Origin: Bradyrhizobium barranii subsp. barranii
Lineage (GTDB): Bacteria > Pseudomonadota > Alphaproteobacteria > Rhizobiales > Xanthobacteraceae
DNA: 64,000 nucleotides
Direction: 5' to 3'
Assembly (NCBI RefSeq): GCF_017565645.3
Contig: NZ_CP086136.1
Span: 6,803,501 to 6,867,500 of the forward strand
The notes below the pieces were generated by a model. The model was not told the origin of the DNA. It saw only the letters and a list, made by a program, of their open reading frames with translations, and did not search any database. The first letter of the stretch is position 1, and every line of letters begins with the position of its first letter. Made by a program: the position numbers and the translations under genes. Positions 16,752 to 24,743 of the stretch are shown piece after piece.

Positions 16752-17711
16752 ATGGACACGTCAGAGGACATCCTGCAACAGGCGTCCCCGGGATTGATCC
16801 CGGGGTCGGGCACGGCGCGCGCCGCGAAAGCGACGCGCCTGTCGCCGTCCTTCATCTCCTGGCTCCAGGCCGGGCCGATGATGCTGGTGTTTCTCGCCTT
16901 CTTCCTGATCCCGCTGGTCTTCGTCGTCATCGTCTCGTTCTGGGACTACAACGAATACCAGCTGCTGCCGGCCTTCTCCGGCCGCGGCTACACCGACACG
17001 TTCGAGGGCTGCATCGCGCAGCTCCCCGATCTCTGCACCATCGCCAAGACCTATCTGAAGACGCTGAAGCTGTGCTTCCTGGTCTGGGTCATCACGCTCT
17101 TCATCGGCTTCTGGGTCGCCTACTTCCTCGCCTTCCACGTCAAGTCCAAGACCTGGCAGATGGGACTGTCGCTGCTCTGCACGATCCCGTTCTGGACCTC
17201 CAACGTCATCCGCATGATCGCCTGGATCCCGCTGCTCGGGCGCAATGGCCTCGTGAACTCCGGACTGGTCAAGAGCGGATTGATCAACCATCCGCTGGAA
17301 TGGCTGCTGTTCTCCGAATTCTCCGTGGTGCTGGCGCTGGTTCACCTCTTCACCTTCTTCATGGTGGTGCCGATCTTCAATTCGATGGTGCGCATCGACA
17401 AGTCGCTGATCGAGGCGGCCTATGATGCCGGCGCCACCGGCTTCCAGACCCTGGTCAACGTCATCATCCCGCTCTCCAAGCCCGGCATCGTGATCGGCTC
17501 GATCTTCGTCATCACCATCGTGATGGGCGACTTCATCACCATCGGCGTGATGGGCGGCCAGCAGATCGCCGCCGCCGGCAAGATCATCGAGACGCGGGTG
17601 AACGCGTTGCAATTCCCGGCTGCCGCCGCGAACGCCGTGATCCTGCTCATCATCACCTTCCTGATCATCACCATGATGTCGCGCATCGTCGACATCAAGA
17701 AGGAGCTCTAG
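16752..17711 (+). CDS. ABC transporter permease (PotB-like)
   Basis: A 319-residue integral membrane protein with six or so helices and the permease EAA loop EAAYDAGATGFQTLVNVIIP at about residues 223-242, which docks on the ATPase. It has a hydrophilic N-terminal tail of about 35 residues that is partly encoded by a perfect DNA inverted repeat (16786-16805). It starts four bases after the binding-protein stop, so translation is likely coupled. It pairs with the second permease immediately downstream. Confidence 0.88.
   Translation: MDTSEDILQQASPGLIPGSGTARAAKATRLSPSFISWLQAGPMMLVFLAFFLIPLVFVVIVSFWDYNEYQLLPAFSGRGYTDTFEGCIAQLPDLCTIAKTYLKTLKLCFLVWVITLFIGFWVAYFLAFHVKSKTWQMGLSLLCTIPFWTSNVIRMIAWIPLLGRNGLVNSGLVKSGLINHPLEWLLFSEFSVVLALVHLFTFFMVVPIFNSMVRIDKSLIEAAYDAGATGFQTLVNVIIPLSKPGIVIGSIFVITIVMGDFITIGVMGGQQIAAAGKIIETRVNALQFPAAAANAVILLIITFLIITMMSRIVDIKKEL
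16786..16805 (+). repeat. Perfect GC-rich inverted repeat inside the permease start
   Basis: CCCCGGGA and TCCCGGGG are separated by TTGA and lie 34 bases into the permease gene. In RNA this is a very stable hairpin just downstream of the ribosome binding site. Confidence 0.75.
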
Positions 17712-17714
17712 AGC

Positions 17715-18593
17715 ATGAAGGAGGGACGCCTGCGCTCGTTCTACGTGCTCGCGATCTTCTTCGCGGCCTATGTGCTGTTTCTCTACGGCCCGATGATCGC
17801 GATCTACGTCCTCTCGTTTCAGGGGCCGCAGGGCGGCCTCACCTTCCCGATGAACGGCGTGTCGACCTTCTGGATCGCAAAACTGTTCCAGGGCACCGGC
17901 ATCGTCGATCTCGGCGCGGCCTTCCGCCGCTCGCTGCTGCTTGGCCTGATCGTGATGGTTGTGACCGTCGTGCTGTCGGTCGCCGCCGGCATGGCCTTCC
18001 GCCGCAAGTTCAAAGCACAGGGCATTCTATTTTACTCGGCGATCGCGAGCCTGATCGTGCCCTCGATCATCACCTCGCTCGGCATCTCGCTTGAATTCCG
18101 CATCATCGACGACCTGATCAAAGCGCACTGGAACGAGAATTTCGAGACCTCGATGGGCCTGCTGACCTCGGGCTTAGGTGCGCACCTGACCTGGACGCTG
18201 CCGTTCGGCCTGCTCATCATGTTCGCGATCTTCAACCGCTTCGATCCCAGGCTCGAGGAAGCCGCGCGCGATCTCGGCGCGACGCCTTGGCAGGCCTTCC
18301 GTCATGTCGTGCTGCCGATCATTCTGCCCTCCGTCATCGGCATTGGCCTGTTCGGCTTCACGCTGTCCTGGGACGAGCTTGCCCGCTCCAGCCAGGCGAT
18401 CGGGGCGGTGAACACGCTGCCGCTCGATCTCCAGGGCCTCACCACCACCGTGACGAATCCCGACATCTACGCGCTCGGCACCGTGATCTCGGCGGTGTCG
18501 TTCACCGTGATCGCCCTTGCACTCGGCACCATCCACATGCTCAACAAGCGGCAGGCGGCCAAGGGCTCGGATGCCGGCCAAGGGCTTGTCTGA
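17715..18593 (+). CDS. ABC transporter permease (PotC-like)
   Basis: A 292-residue permease with a first helix at about residues 9-28 (FYVLAIFFAAYVLFLYGPMI), several further helices and an EAA loop EAARDLGATPWQAFRHVVLP at about 179-198. It should form the heterodimeric channel with the PotB-like protein; the start ATG is three bases after that gene's stop. Its stop is 20 bases before the racemase start. Length and topology are normal for the family. Confidence 0.88.
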   Translation: MKEGRLRSFYVLAIFFAAYVLFLYGPMIAIYVLSFQGPQGGLTFPMNGVSTFWIAKLFQGTGIVDLGAAFRRSLLLGLIVMVVTVVLSVAAGMAFRRKFKAQGILFYSAIASLIVPSIITSLGISLEFRIIDDLIKAHWNENFETSMGLLTSGLGAHLTWTLPFGLLIMFAIFNRFDPRLEEAARDLGATPWQAFRHVVLPIILPSVIGIGLFGFTLSWDELARSSQAIGAVNTLPLDLQGLTTTVTNPDIYALGTVISAVSFTVIALALGTIHMLNKRQAAKGSDAGQGLV

Positions 18594-18613
18594 CAAGGGG
18601 CTTGTCTGAACTG

Positions 18614-19345
18614 ATGCGGCTGCACGTCGTCAATCCCAACACCACCGCGTCGATGACGGCGAAGATCGCCGCAGCGGCACGCAGCGTCGCCCTGCCCGAC
18701 ACATTGATCGACGCGCGCCAGCCCGCGATGGGCCCGGTCTCGATCGAGGGCTTTTACGACGAAGCCTTCGCCGTGCCCGGCATGCTCGGCTGCATCCGCG
18801 ACGCCGACCGCGACGGCACCGACGCCCACATCATCGCCTGCTTCGACGACACCGGCCTCGACGCCGCGCGTGCCGCCGCGAAAGCGCCGGTGATCGGCAT
18901 CGGGGAAGCCGGCTTCCATATGGCGAGCCTGATCGCGGCGCGCTTTGCCGTGGTGACGACGCTCGGTGTCTCGATCGTGCCGATCGAGCATAATTTGCGG
19001 AAATACGGCCTCGCCGAGCGCTGCGCGCGTGTCCGCGCCGCCGAGGTCCCGGTGCTCGCGCTCGAGGAGCGCAATACTGATGCCCTCGGCAAGATCTCCG
19101 CGGAGATCACCGCCGCGGTCCGCGACGATCGGGCGGAAGCCGTCGTGCTCGGCTGCGCCGGCATGGCTGATCTCGCCGCCGAGCTAGCCGCCACACATGG
19201 CCTGCCCGTGGTCGACGGCGTCGCCGCGGCGGTCGCGCTGGCAGAATCACTGGTGCGGCTGGGACTGAAGACCTCCCGACTCGGGCCCTATGCGGCGCCG
19301 CGCTCGAAGACCTATTTGGGGCCGTTTTCGTCGTTCCAGCCTTGA
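18614..19345 (+). CDS. Hydantoin/Asp-Glu racemase family protein
   Basis: A 243-residue enzyme beginning MRLHVVNPNTTASMTAKIAAAA, the hallmark of hydantoin and allantoin racemases (HyuE group). The two catalytic cysteines are in IIACFDDTG (about residue 77) and VLGCAGM (about 182), on opposite sides of the pocket, allowing proton removal and return at an alpha carbon. It would racemise a 5-substituted hydantoin, allantoin or related compound brought in by the operon's ABC transporter. No hydantoinase or carbamoylase gene is seen nearby, so the pathway is incomplete in this window. A terminator follows. Confidence 0.85.
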   Translation: MRLHVVNPNTTASMTAKIAAAARSVALPDTLIDARQPAMGPVSIEGFYDEAFAVPGMLGCIRDADRDGTDAHIIACFDDTGLDAARAAAKAPVIGIGEAGFHMASLIAARFAVVTTLGVSIVPIEHNLRKYGLAERCARVRAAEVPVLALEERNTDALGKISAEITAAVRDDRAEAVVLGCAGMADLAAELAATHGLPVVDGVAAAVALAESLVRLGLKTSRLGPYAAPRSKTYLGPFSSFQP

Positions 19346-19378
19346 TCCCGGCTCTTTTCGGGGACCTTCAGGGGCCTC

Positions 19379-19403
19379 AAGACCAGCTAATTGCTGGTTT
19401 TTT
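19379..19403 (+). terminator. Rho-independent terminator of the ABC/racemase operon
   Basis: ACCAGC and GCTGGT form the core stem with loop TAATT, extendable by AAG:TTT pairs, followed by a T run to 19403. It is 34 bases after the racemase stop. Confidence 0.8.
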
Positions 19404-19522
19404 GCCGTTAGCCTCTTTTTGGTCCCATTTGTTGCCGAATGGTAACACTTTCGGGATGTCCCGGCGACCTCTGGTTGCCGCACTTCGCCACTCACCAAGT
19501 TTCAATTTGGGTTTTGTCAGCG

Positions 19523-20014
19523 ATGATCGATCTCGCCCAGGACAGGCCGTCCAACCCCCTCTTTCGCCTTGGCGCCCAGCCGATTGCGCTGACCGCCGCA
19601 GCCCTCCTGCTCCTCATCGCCGGCGTGACCTCGATCGCGATCTGGCGCGCCTCTACCGGCGCAACTCCTGAAACCGACCGGGTGGTGGCGTCGCGGCAGC
19701 TCCAGGCCCGCACGGCCCAGGCATCCGAGCAACTCGTCGAGAAGACCAAGGGTCTGGAGGCGACCCAGCAGGAATCGATCGACCAGCTCCAGGTCGTGCA
19801 GGACCAACTCCAGACCATGAAGCGCCTGATGGCGGCGCAGCAGGCCGACACCAAGCGCCTGTCCGAACAGGTCACGACGCTGAACGAGTCCATCGACGGC
19901 CTTCGGCAGTCCTTTGCCAGCGTCCGGGCCACGGAAGCGGAGACACCCTCGGTTACCCGCAGGAAACTGTCGCGCCGTGTCCACGCCAGCGCCCGCAAGC
20001 GTTCGCGCGGCTAG
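19523..20014 (+). CDS. Membrane-anchored coiled-coil protein
   Basis: A 163-residue protein with one membrane helix at about residues 23-43 (IALTAAALLLLIAGVTSIAIW), followed by about 90 residues of heptad-rich coiled coil (QLVEKTKGLEATQQESIDQLQVVQDQLQTMKRLMAAQQ ...) and a very basic tail (RRKLSRRVHASARKRSRG). A single-pass protein with a long coil is likely; no family is recognised. The basic tail may contact nucleic acid or the membrane surface. ATG 19523 is chosen because upstream codons do not look coding. Confidence 0.65.
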   Translation: MIDLAQDRPSNPLFRLGAQPIALTAAALLLLIAGVTSIAIWRASTGATPETDRVVASRQLQARTAQASEQLVEKTKGLEATQQESIDQLQVVQDQLQTMKRLMAAQQADTKRLSEQVTTLNESIDGLRQSFASVRATEAETPSVTRRKLSRRVHASARKRSRG

Positions 20015-20137
20015 CCGGGTCAGGGTCCGCGACTTAAATTTTTCCACATGTGAACTGGATCACATTCCCCCGTATGATTCCGCGCCATGCTCCCGGTTAC
20101 CGGATGGCGTGAGCCGATTTCAATGTCCGGGGCTGGC

Positions 20138-20178
20138 AAGGTCGTTGACGGTATACTGCGTCAACGGCCTTGTTCTTT
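20138..20178 (+). terminator. Terminator-like hairpin after the coiled-coil gene
   Basis: A 13-base-pair stem (AAGGTCGTTGACG with CGTCAACGGCCTT, one G:U) and an eight-base loop, followed by GTTCTTT. The U tract is weak, so termination is likely but not certain. The remainder of 20015-20235 shows nothing else. Confidence 0.6.
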
Positions 20179-20235
20179 AGTGGGTCCAGTCTTTTGGCAG
20201 ATCTGGCTTCCTAGTCTGGCTGAGCCTCGCGGCCG

Positions 20236-20610
20236 CTATTCGCAGACATCCACGCGGCGGACACGCCAGCCTGCCGGCGTCATGACCCGCTTCCGCACCA
20301 CGTAACAGCCGCCGTAACCGCCGTCGTCATAGCCGGTACCATAGTAATAGGGATCGCCGTAGCCGTAGCCGTAATAGCCGCCGTAGTAGCCGGCGCCGGC
20401 GATACCTGCCCCGATCGCCACTCCGGGCCAGAAGCCGCCGCCACGCCAGTGGCCGCCATGGCCCCAGCCGCCACCATGGCCCCAGCCGCCGCCGCCGTGG
20501 CCCCAGCCACCGCCACCATGACCGAAACCGCCCCGCGCCTCAGCCGCCTGCGGCGCCGACAAGCCGACTGCCGCGACGGCCAGCGCCGCCATCATCATCT
20601 TCCGCAACAT
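20236..20610 (-). CDS. Secreted glycine/histidine/tyrosine-rich protein
   Basis: A 124-residue precursor with a signal peptide (MLRKMMMAALAVAAVGLSAPQAAEA). The mature part starts with repeated GHGGGGW units (about residues 30-55), then a hydrophobic glycine stretch (GVAIGAGIAGAGYYGGYYGYGYG) and a short ordered end with two cysteines (GGCYVVRKRVMTPAGWRVRRVDVCE). The ending resembles many small rhizobial periplasmic or cell-surface proteins. Histidine/glycine repeats may bind metal, but no function is established. GGAGG eight bases before ATG 20610 fixes the start. Confidence 0.78.
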   Translation of the reverse strand: MLRKMMMAALAVAAVGLSAPQAAEARGGFGHGGGGWGHGGGGWGHGGGWGHGGHWRGGGFWPGVAIGAGIAGAGYYGGYYGYGYGDPYYYGTGYDDGGYGGCYVVRKRVMTPAGWRVRRVDVCE

Positions 20611-20817
20611 CACTCGATCCTCCGCGTGGAGACGTTCCACGCTCAAAGCGGGACCAAGCTAACGTCACCCGCGCCTTCCTGACAGCCTCACTGTCTCACT
20701 TCCGCGCGAGCATCAGCAGCCGCGATCGAAGCACGTGAATCCGAGGGAAGCTGACGCCGCGGCGCGAGCGGACCGCTATGCGGCGGCCGCCATCTTCTCG
20801 GCGGCCCACATCTATTC

Positions 20818-21348
20818 TCAGCCGATCCGCTTCAGGCCTTTCTTGAAGCGCGGGCCGTTGGCCACGTAGAACCTCGCCGCACTCCCCATCTTCTGCACCT
20901 GGGCGTCGTCGAGCGTGCGGATCACGCGCGCGGGCGAGCCGATGATCAGGGAACGTTCGGGAAATTCCTTGCCCTCGGTGATGACCGAGCCCGCGCCGAC
21001 GATGCTGTTGCGGCCGATCTTCGCGCCGTTCATCACGATCGAGCCCATCCCGACGAGCGCGCCCTCCTCGATCGTGCAGCCGTGCAGGATGACGTTGTGG
21101 CCGACGGTGCAGTTCTTGCCGATGACCAAGGGAAAGCCGAGGTCGGTGTGGCAGGTCGAGCCATCCTGCACATTGGCGCCCTCGCCGATCTCGATCCATT
21201 CATTGTCGCCGCGCAGCACGGCGCCGAACCAGACGCTCGCACCCGGCTTCAGGCGCACGCGGCCGATCACGGTCGCGGTCTCGGCGATGAAGTAATTCCC
21301 GTCGGCGGGAAGATCGGGTGCCTGTCCGTCGAGCTCGTAGATCGCCAT
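20818..21348 (-). CDS. Gamma-class carbonic anhydrase family protein
   Basis: A 176-residue left-handed beta-helix protein of the YrdA/PaaY type. Hexapeptide repeats run through residues 25-150. The three zinc/iron histidines are His67 (CHTDLGFP), His84 (TVGHN) and His89 (ILHGC), with the five-residue spacing of gamma carbonic anhydrases. Members hydrate CO2, or have lost that activity and act as CoA thioesterase-like or scaffold proteins. AGGAGA upstream of ATG 21348 supports the start. It is a single-gene unit. Confidence 0.88.
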   Translation of the reverse strand: MAIYELDGQAPDLPADGNYFIAETATVIGRVRLKPGASVWFGAVLRGDNEWIEIGEGANVQDGSTCHTDLGFPLVIGKNCTVGHNVILHGCTIEEGALVGMGSIVMNGAKIGRNSIVGAGSVITEGKEFPERSLIIGSPARVIRTLDDAQVQKMGSAARFYVANGPRFKKGLKRIG

Positions 21349-21454
21349 GGGATTCTCCTGTCGCGTCAACCCCAGCCATAGCGAAACGGCGACGCTGAGG
21401 CAAAGGGCCGCCGCGCCACGCAGGGGACGCAGAGTATCCCGTGCAACGGAAGCG

Positions 21455-21784
21455 TCAGACCAGAACGCCGGCGGCGCGTAGCGTCATCAGGAAGAAGGTG
21501 CCGCTCATCATGCTCCAGAAGCCGGCGATGACGGTCGCCATCATCACGAATTCGACGCGGCGGCTTTCCACCCGCATGCCACGCAACGTGTTGCGCATGA
21601 TGATGAAGGGCGCCGCGAAGACCAGGAACGGAACCGCGGCAAACGTCTTCGGCGCCACGCCGTCCTGCAACAGGCCAAAACCGGCGGGCCGCTGGGCAAA
21701 CGCCTGGTATCCGTTCACGAGCGCTCCCGCGAGCGCGAAACCGATGCAGATCGAGAACAGAGAATTGAAGGCTTCAGGTGTCAT
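21455..21784 (-). CDS. Small conserved membrane protein
   Basis: A 109-residue protein with three hydrophobic helices at about 5-26 (FNSLFSICIGFALAGALVNGYQAF), 47-64 and 79-106. Between the second and third helix is a basic loop (RNTLRGMRVESRRVEF). It looks like a typical alphaproteobacterial membrane protein of unknown function; I do not assign a family name with certainty. It is separated by about 100 bases from the carbonic anhydrase gene and may have its own promoter. Confidence 0.65.
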   Translation of the reverse strand: MTPEAFNSLFSICIGFALAGALVNGYQAFAQRPAGFGLLQDGVAPKTFAAVPFLVFAAPFIIMRNTLRGMRVESRRVEFVMMATVIAGFWSMMSGTFFLMTLRAAGVLV

Positions 21785-21995
21785 CGGAACGGTCCGCCCT
21801 TACGCAACGCCGGAGCCTTCCTGTGACAAAGAGTGCCGGTTAACGCTACATTATCCTTAAGGGAAGGTTAACGTCGGTGGCCCATCCACGCAGGGCCCTC
21901 CCCCGTCCCGGCGGCCGGGAACGCTCCGCGAATTCGCCGCCGCATGGCATATTCGCCGCTGATTCGTCGGCCACCGGCCGACTTCCCGGTTCGAC

Positions 21996-22715
21996 TTGCG
22001 CAAGCTCATGACGATGTTTTCGGCAGCTCCCCTTAGGTCCTCCAGGACGCACCCTCGGGCGCATGTCGTCCCGATCGTGCTCGGCGGCACTGCGGCGCTG
22101 GGCGCGGTGGCGCTCGTCGCCTACTTGCTATGGCCGACCTGGGGCTCGGGCGGCGCGAATGCTCCGGACCGGCTGCCGGTGAGTGTCGGCGGCACGCTGT
22201 TCAACGTTCCCACGACCGCGATCAGGATGAAGATTCAGCGGCACTCCGGGCCGCAGGAGCGCATCGATCTCGACTTCCTCTACCCTTCGCTTGAGCCGCC
22301 GGGCGCGCCGAAACATGTCACGGCCGACACCGTGGAAGAGGCGATGCAACCGATCGACCGTGTCTTCCTGTCGATATCGGCGCATCACGATGCGCTGGCG
22401 CCGGAGCAGCGAACAGCCACGATCTATCCGCGCTATCTCGACCAGGCCGCGACCAGTGCGGCGGACGGCCTGACGATGCGGATGTTCCGCGCCGACACGC
22501 CCTATGGCAGCGAGGACTTCTATTCCGCCGCAAGCCCCGCGCTGACCGCACGCTGCACGCGCGATGCCGCCACGCCCGGCATGTGCCTTTCCGAACGCCG
22601 TGTCGGCGGCGCCGATCTCACCTTCCGTTTTCCGCGGAGCTGGCTGTCGCAATGGCGCGATGTCGCGGAAGCGCTGGACCGGCTGTCAGCGCAATTGCGC
22701 GGACCGAAGGGCTGA
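21996..22715 (+). CDS. Membrane-anchored protein of unknown function
   Basis: A roughly 239-residue protein with one membrane helix at about residues 24-46 (VVPIVLGGTAALGAVALVAYLLW) and a periplasmic domain of about 190 residues. That domain has strands such as RIDLDFLYPSL and ends in LTFRFPRSWLSQWRDVAEALDRL, with two cysteines (RCTRDAATPGMCLS) that could form a disulfide. No family is recognised. TTG 21996 or ATG 22008 may be the start. The gene stands 60 bases before the thioesterase gene and may share its message. Confidence 0.68.
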   Translation: MRKLMTMFSAAPLRSSRTHPRAHVVPIVLGGTAALGAVALVAYLLWPTWGSGGANAPDRLPVSVGGTLFNVPTTAIRMKIQRHSGPQERIDLDFLYPSLEPPGAPKHVTADTVEEAMQPIDRVFLSISAHHDALAPEQRTATIYPRYLDQAATSAADGLTMRMFRADTPYGSEDFYSAASPALTARCTRDAATPGMCLSERRVGGADLTFRFPRSWLSQWRDVAEALDRLSAQLRGPKG

Positions 22716-22778
22716 CCCCCGATCGCTTTGCGCCGCATTGACCGGCTGATAGGCTCGTCGCCAACAACATCAAGCGCG

Positions 22779-23183
22779 GTGATCGACGTGACCGATGCAG
22801 CAGCAAACCTGCCTCCGGGCGCCCAATTGTTGGGGCGCGAATGGCTCGGCTTTGACGAGGGCGGGCGGGCCTTGATCCGCTTCCAGGCTCAGCCCGCGTT
22901 CACCAACAGGCATGGCACGATCCAGGGCGGCTTCCTCGCGGCGATGCTGGACTCCGCCACAGGAATTTGCGCGCTGGCCGCGCTTTCTCCTGACCTGACC
23001 GTGGTCACAAGAAGTCTGGATACGCGCTTCCTGAAGCCTGCAGCGGTCGGAGCCATCACGGCACGCGCGCGCGTTGTCGAACGGACGGATCGCGATATGG
23101 TCGTGCAGGCCGATCTCGTCGATGCGAACGGCATCACTGTCGCTGATGCCACGGCGCGGCTGCGCATTCTCGCGAAGAAATAG
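22779..23183 (+). CDS. PaaI-family hotdog thioesterase
   Basis: A 134-residue single hotdog domain. The central helix region NRHGTIQGGFLAAMLDSATG (about residues 44-63) contains the HGxxxGGxxxAxxD pattern of PaaI thioesterases, with the aspartate as catalytic base. It hydrolyses an acyl- or aryl-CoA in the cytosol; the substrate is unknown. GTG 22779 gives the usual N-terminus; an ATG lies upstream at 22790-22799 only out of frame, and the longer frame to 22728 overlaps no good binding site. Confidence 0.82.
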   Translation: MIDVTDAAANLPPGAQLLGREWLGFDEGGRALIRFQAQPAFTNRHGTIQGGFLAAMLDSATGICALAALSPDLTVVTRSLDTRFLKPAAVGAITARARVVERTDRDMVVQADLVDANGITVADATARLRILAKK

Positions 23184-23210
23184 AACTACGGAACCGCGGA
23201 GCTAACGTTC

Positions 23211-23288
23211 GTCATTGCGAGCAGAGCGAAGCAATCCAGAATCCCTCCGCGGAAAGATCCTGGATTGCTTCGCTTCGCTCGCAATGAC
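23211..23288. repeat. Dispersed palindromic repeat, family B (copy 1)
   Basis: GTCATTGCGAGCAGAGCGAA ... and ...TTCGCTTCGCTCGCAATGAC are long near-perfect inverted arms around CCTCCGCGGAAAGATCC. Related copies are at 45416-45495, 52487-52605 and 55355-55427. It lies between the ends of the convergent PaaI and DUF3126 genes. Confidence 0.88.
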
Positions 23289-23299
23289 GGAGAGAGAAA

Positions 23300-23518
23300 C
23301 TATTCCTGATCGACGAGATCGTCCTCGAGGATCGCCATCTGGAATTGGAACGAGCGATCATCATCCTCGTCATCGACGAAGAGCACGCCGATGAACTCCT
23401 CGCCGATATAAACCTCGGCGGAATCATCCTTCTTCGGCCGCGGCACGACGCGGATCTTGGGATTGCCGAATACGCGCTTCAGATACGCGTCGAGCTTCCT
23501 TACTTCCTTGACGTCCAC
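23300..23518 (-). CDS. DUF3126 family protein
   Basis: A 72-residue acidic protein (VDVKEVRKLDAYLKRVFGNPKIRVVPRPKKDDSAEVY ... EFIGVLFVDDEDDDRSFQFQMAILEDDL) matching the small DUF3126 family that is almost universal in Alphaproteobacteria. The fold is probably one alpha/beta unit; function is unknown. It starts with GTG 23518. It follows cysE on the same strand, a common arrangement in relatives as I recall, and may be co-transcribed with it past a hairpin. Confidence 0.85.
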   Translation of the reverse strand: MDVKEVRKLDAYLKRVFGNPKIRVVPRPKKDDSAEVYIGEEFIGVLFVDDEDDDRSFQFQMAILEDDLVDQE

Positions 23519-23612
23519 GGCAAGTCTCCAATCGAAATCTGGGTTGGCGGGGTTTTAGGACGAGACGCGACGAACCGCCAGCATGAATTGCCAAAGAATT
23601 TGGGGACGAGCA

Positions 23613-23635
23613 GGGCCGGAGAATCCGGCCCTTTT
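23613..23635. terminator. Hairpin between cysE and DUF3126
   Basis: GGGCCGGA and TCCGGCCC form a perfect eight-base-pair stem with a GAA loop. TTTT follows on the plus strand only, while the gene just upstream (cysE) is read on the minus strand, where no U tract follows. It may be a bidirectional or attenuating terminator, so the strand is left open. Confidence 0.45.
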
Positions 23636-23642
23636 CTCTCGC

Positions 23643-24467
23643 TCAAAGTCCCATCGCGTTGATCATCTGATCCATGGTGCGCGACGGCTCGGCGCAGCCG
23701 GCCTCACCAACGATCTTGGCGGGCACACCGGCAACCGTGACGTTGTGCGGCACCGGCTTGACCACGACCGAGCCGGCGGCAATGCGCGCGCAATGACCGA
23801 TCTCGATGTTGCCGAGGATCTTTGCGCCGGCGCCGATCAGGACGCCGTGACGGATCTTCGGATGGCGGTCCTCGTTCTCCTTGCCGGTGCCGCCGAGCGT
23901 GACGCCGTGCAGGATCGAGACGTCATCCTCGATCACCGCGGTCTCACCGCAGACGAAGCCGGTGGCGTGGTCGAGGAAGATGCCGCGGCCGATGCGCGCG
24001 GCGGGATTGATGTCGGTCTGGAACACCGCAGACGCGCGGCTCTGGAGATAATACGCAAAGTCCTTGCGGCCCTTCAGATAGAGCCAGTGCGCGAGGCGAT
24101 GGGTCTGAATGGCGTGAAAGCCCTTGAAGTAGAGCAAGGGGTCGATGAAGCGCGACGTCGCGGGATCGCGGTCGTAGACGGCGACGAGATCGGCGCGGAA
24201 GGCGTTGCCGAGATCGGGAGCCTCGCGCAGAGCCTCGTCATAGGTCTGGCGAACGAGATCACCCGACAGCGCGGAATGATCGAGCCGGTCGGCGAGACGA
24301 TGGATCACCGAATCTTCCAGGCGACTGTGATGCAGCACCGTCGAGTAGATGAAGGTCGCAAGCTCCGGCTCGCGATGGACGATGTCCTCCGCCTCGCCGC
24401 GGATCCGATCCCAGATCGGATCGAGCGTTGCGAGCTTTCCTCCCGGACTGACCTGATGCACTGCCAT
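23643..24467 (-). CDS. cysE: Serine O-acetyltransferase
   Basis: A 274-residue enzyme that makes O-acetylserine from serine and acetyl-CoA for cysteine synthesis. The N-terminal helical domain (WDRIRGEAEDIVHREPELATFIYSTVLHH) is followed at about residue 150 by the left-handed beta-helix with hexapeptide repeats. Catalytic and CoA residues lie in DINPAARIGRGIFLDHATG (Asp/His pair) and GVTLGGTGKENEDRHP. ATG 24467 (MAVHQVSPGG) gives the usual family N-terminus; ATG 24494 is an alternative. Regulation is expected through cysteine feedback at the C-terminal tail. Confidence 0.93.
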   Translation of the reverse strand: MAVHQVSPGGKLATLDPIWDRIRGEAEDIVHREPELATFIYSTVLHHSRLEDSVIHRLADRLDHSALSGDLVRQTYDEALREAPDLGNAFRADLVAVYDRDPATSRFIDPLLYFKGFHAIQTHRLAHWLYLKGRKDFAYYLQSRASAVFQTDINPAARIGRGIFLDHATGFVCGETAVIEDDVSILHGVTLGGTGKENEDRHPKIRHGVLIGAGAKILGNIEIGHCARIAAGSVVVKPVPHNVTVAGVPAKIVGEAGCAEPSRTMDQMINAMGL

Positions 24468-24743
24468 AGGATCTGCTCTTTCGAATTGGCTCATTTTGCT
24501 GGCTCTATACCACAGTCTAGCCGACGAAGTCCCGACGGGCTTGCCTGAGAGTGAACAGTGAGTTGCTCCGCGAAAGCACGCCAACGCCTTGAAACACAAC
24601 AGTTTCTTCTGACGCCCCCAGGCGGCGAGGTCGGCTGAAAATGGTCAGGATTTTGCCAAATTCAAGCCGGGCAGCGTCAAACTATTGGTGAATTCCGCCT
24701 CGACGGCTATCGCGGGCATGGTCGGGAACACGACGGAGCGGAT

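Noticed and set aside
14324..16930. A minus-strand frame open across the whole ABC transporter operon.
   Set aside because: It is antisense to three well-supported transporter genes; its translation is histidine/arginine/glycine-rich with no family features. GC-rich codon bias keeps this frame open.
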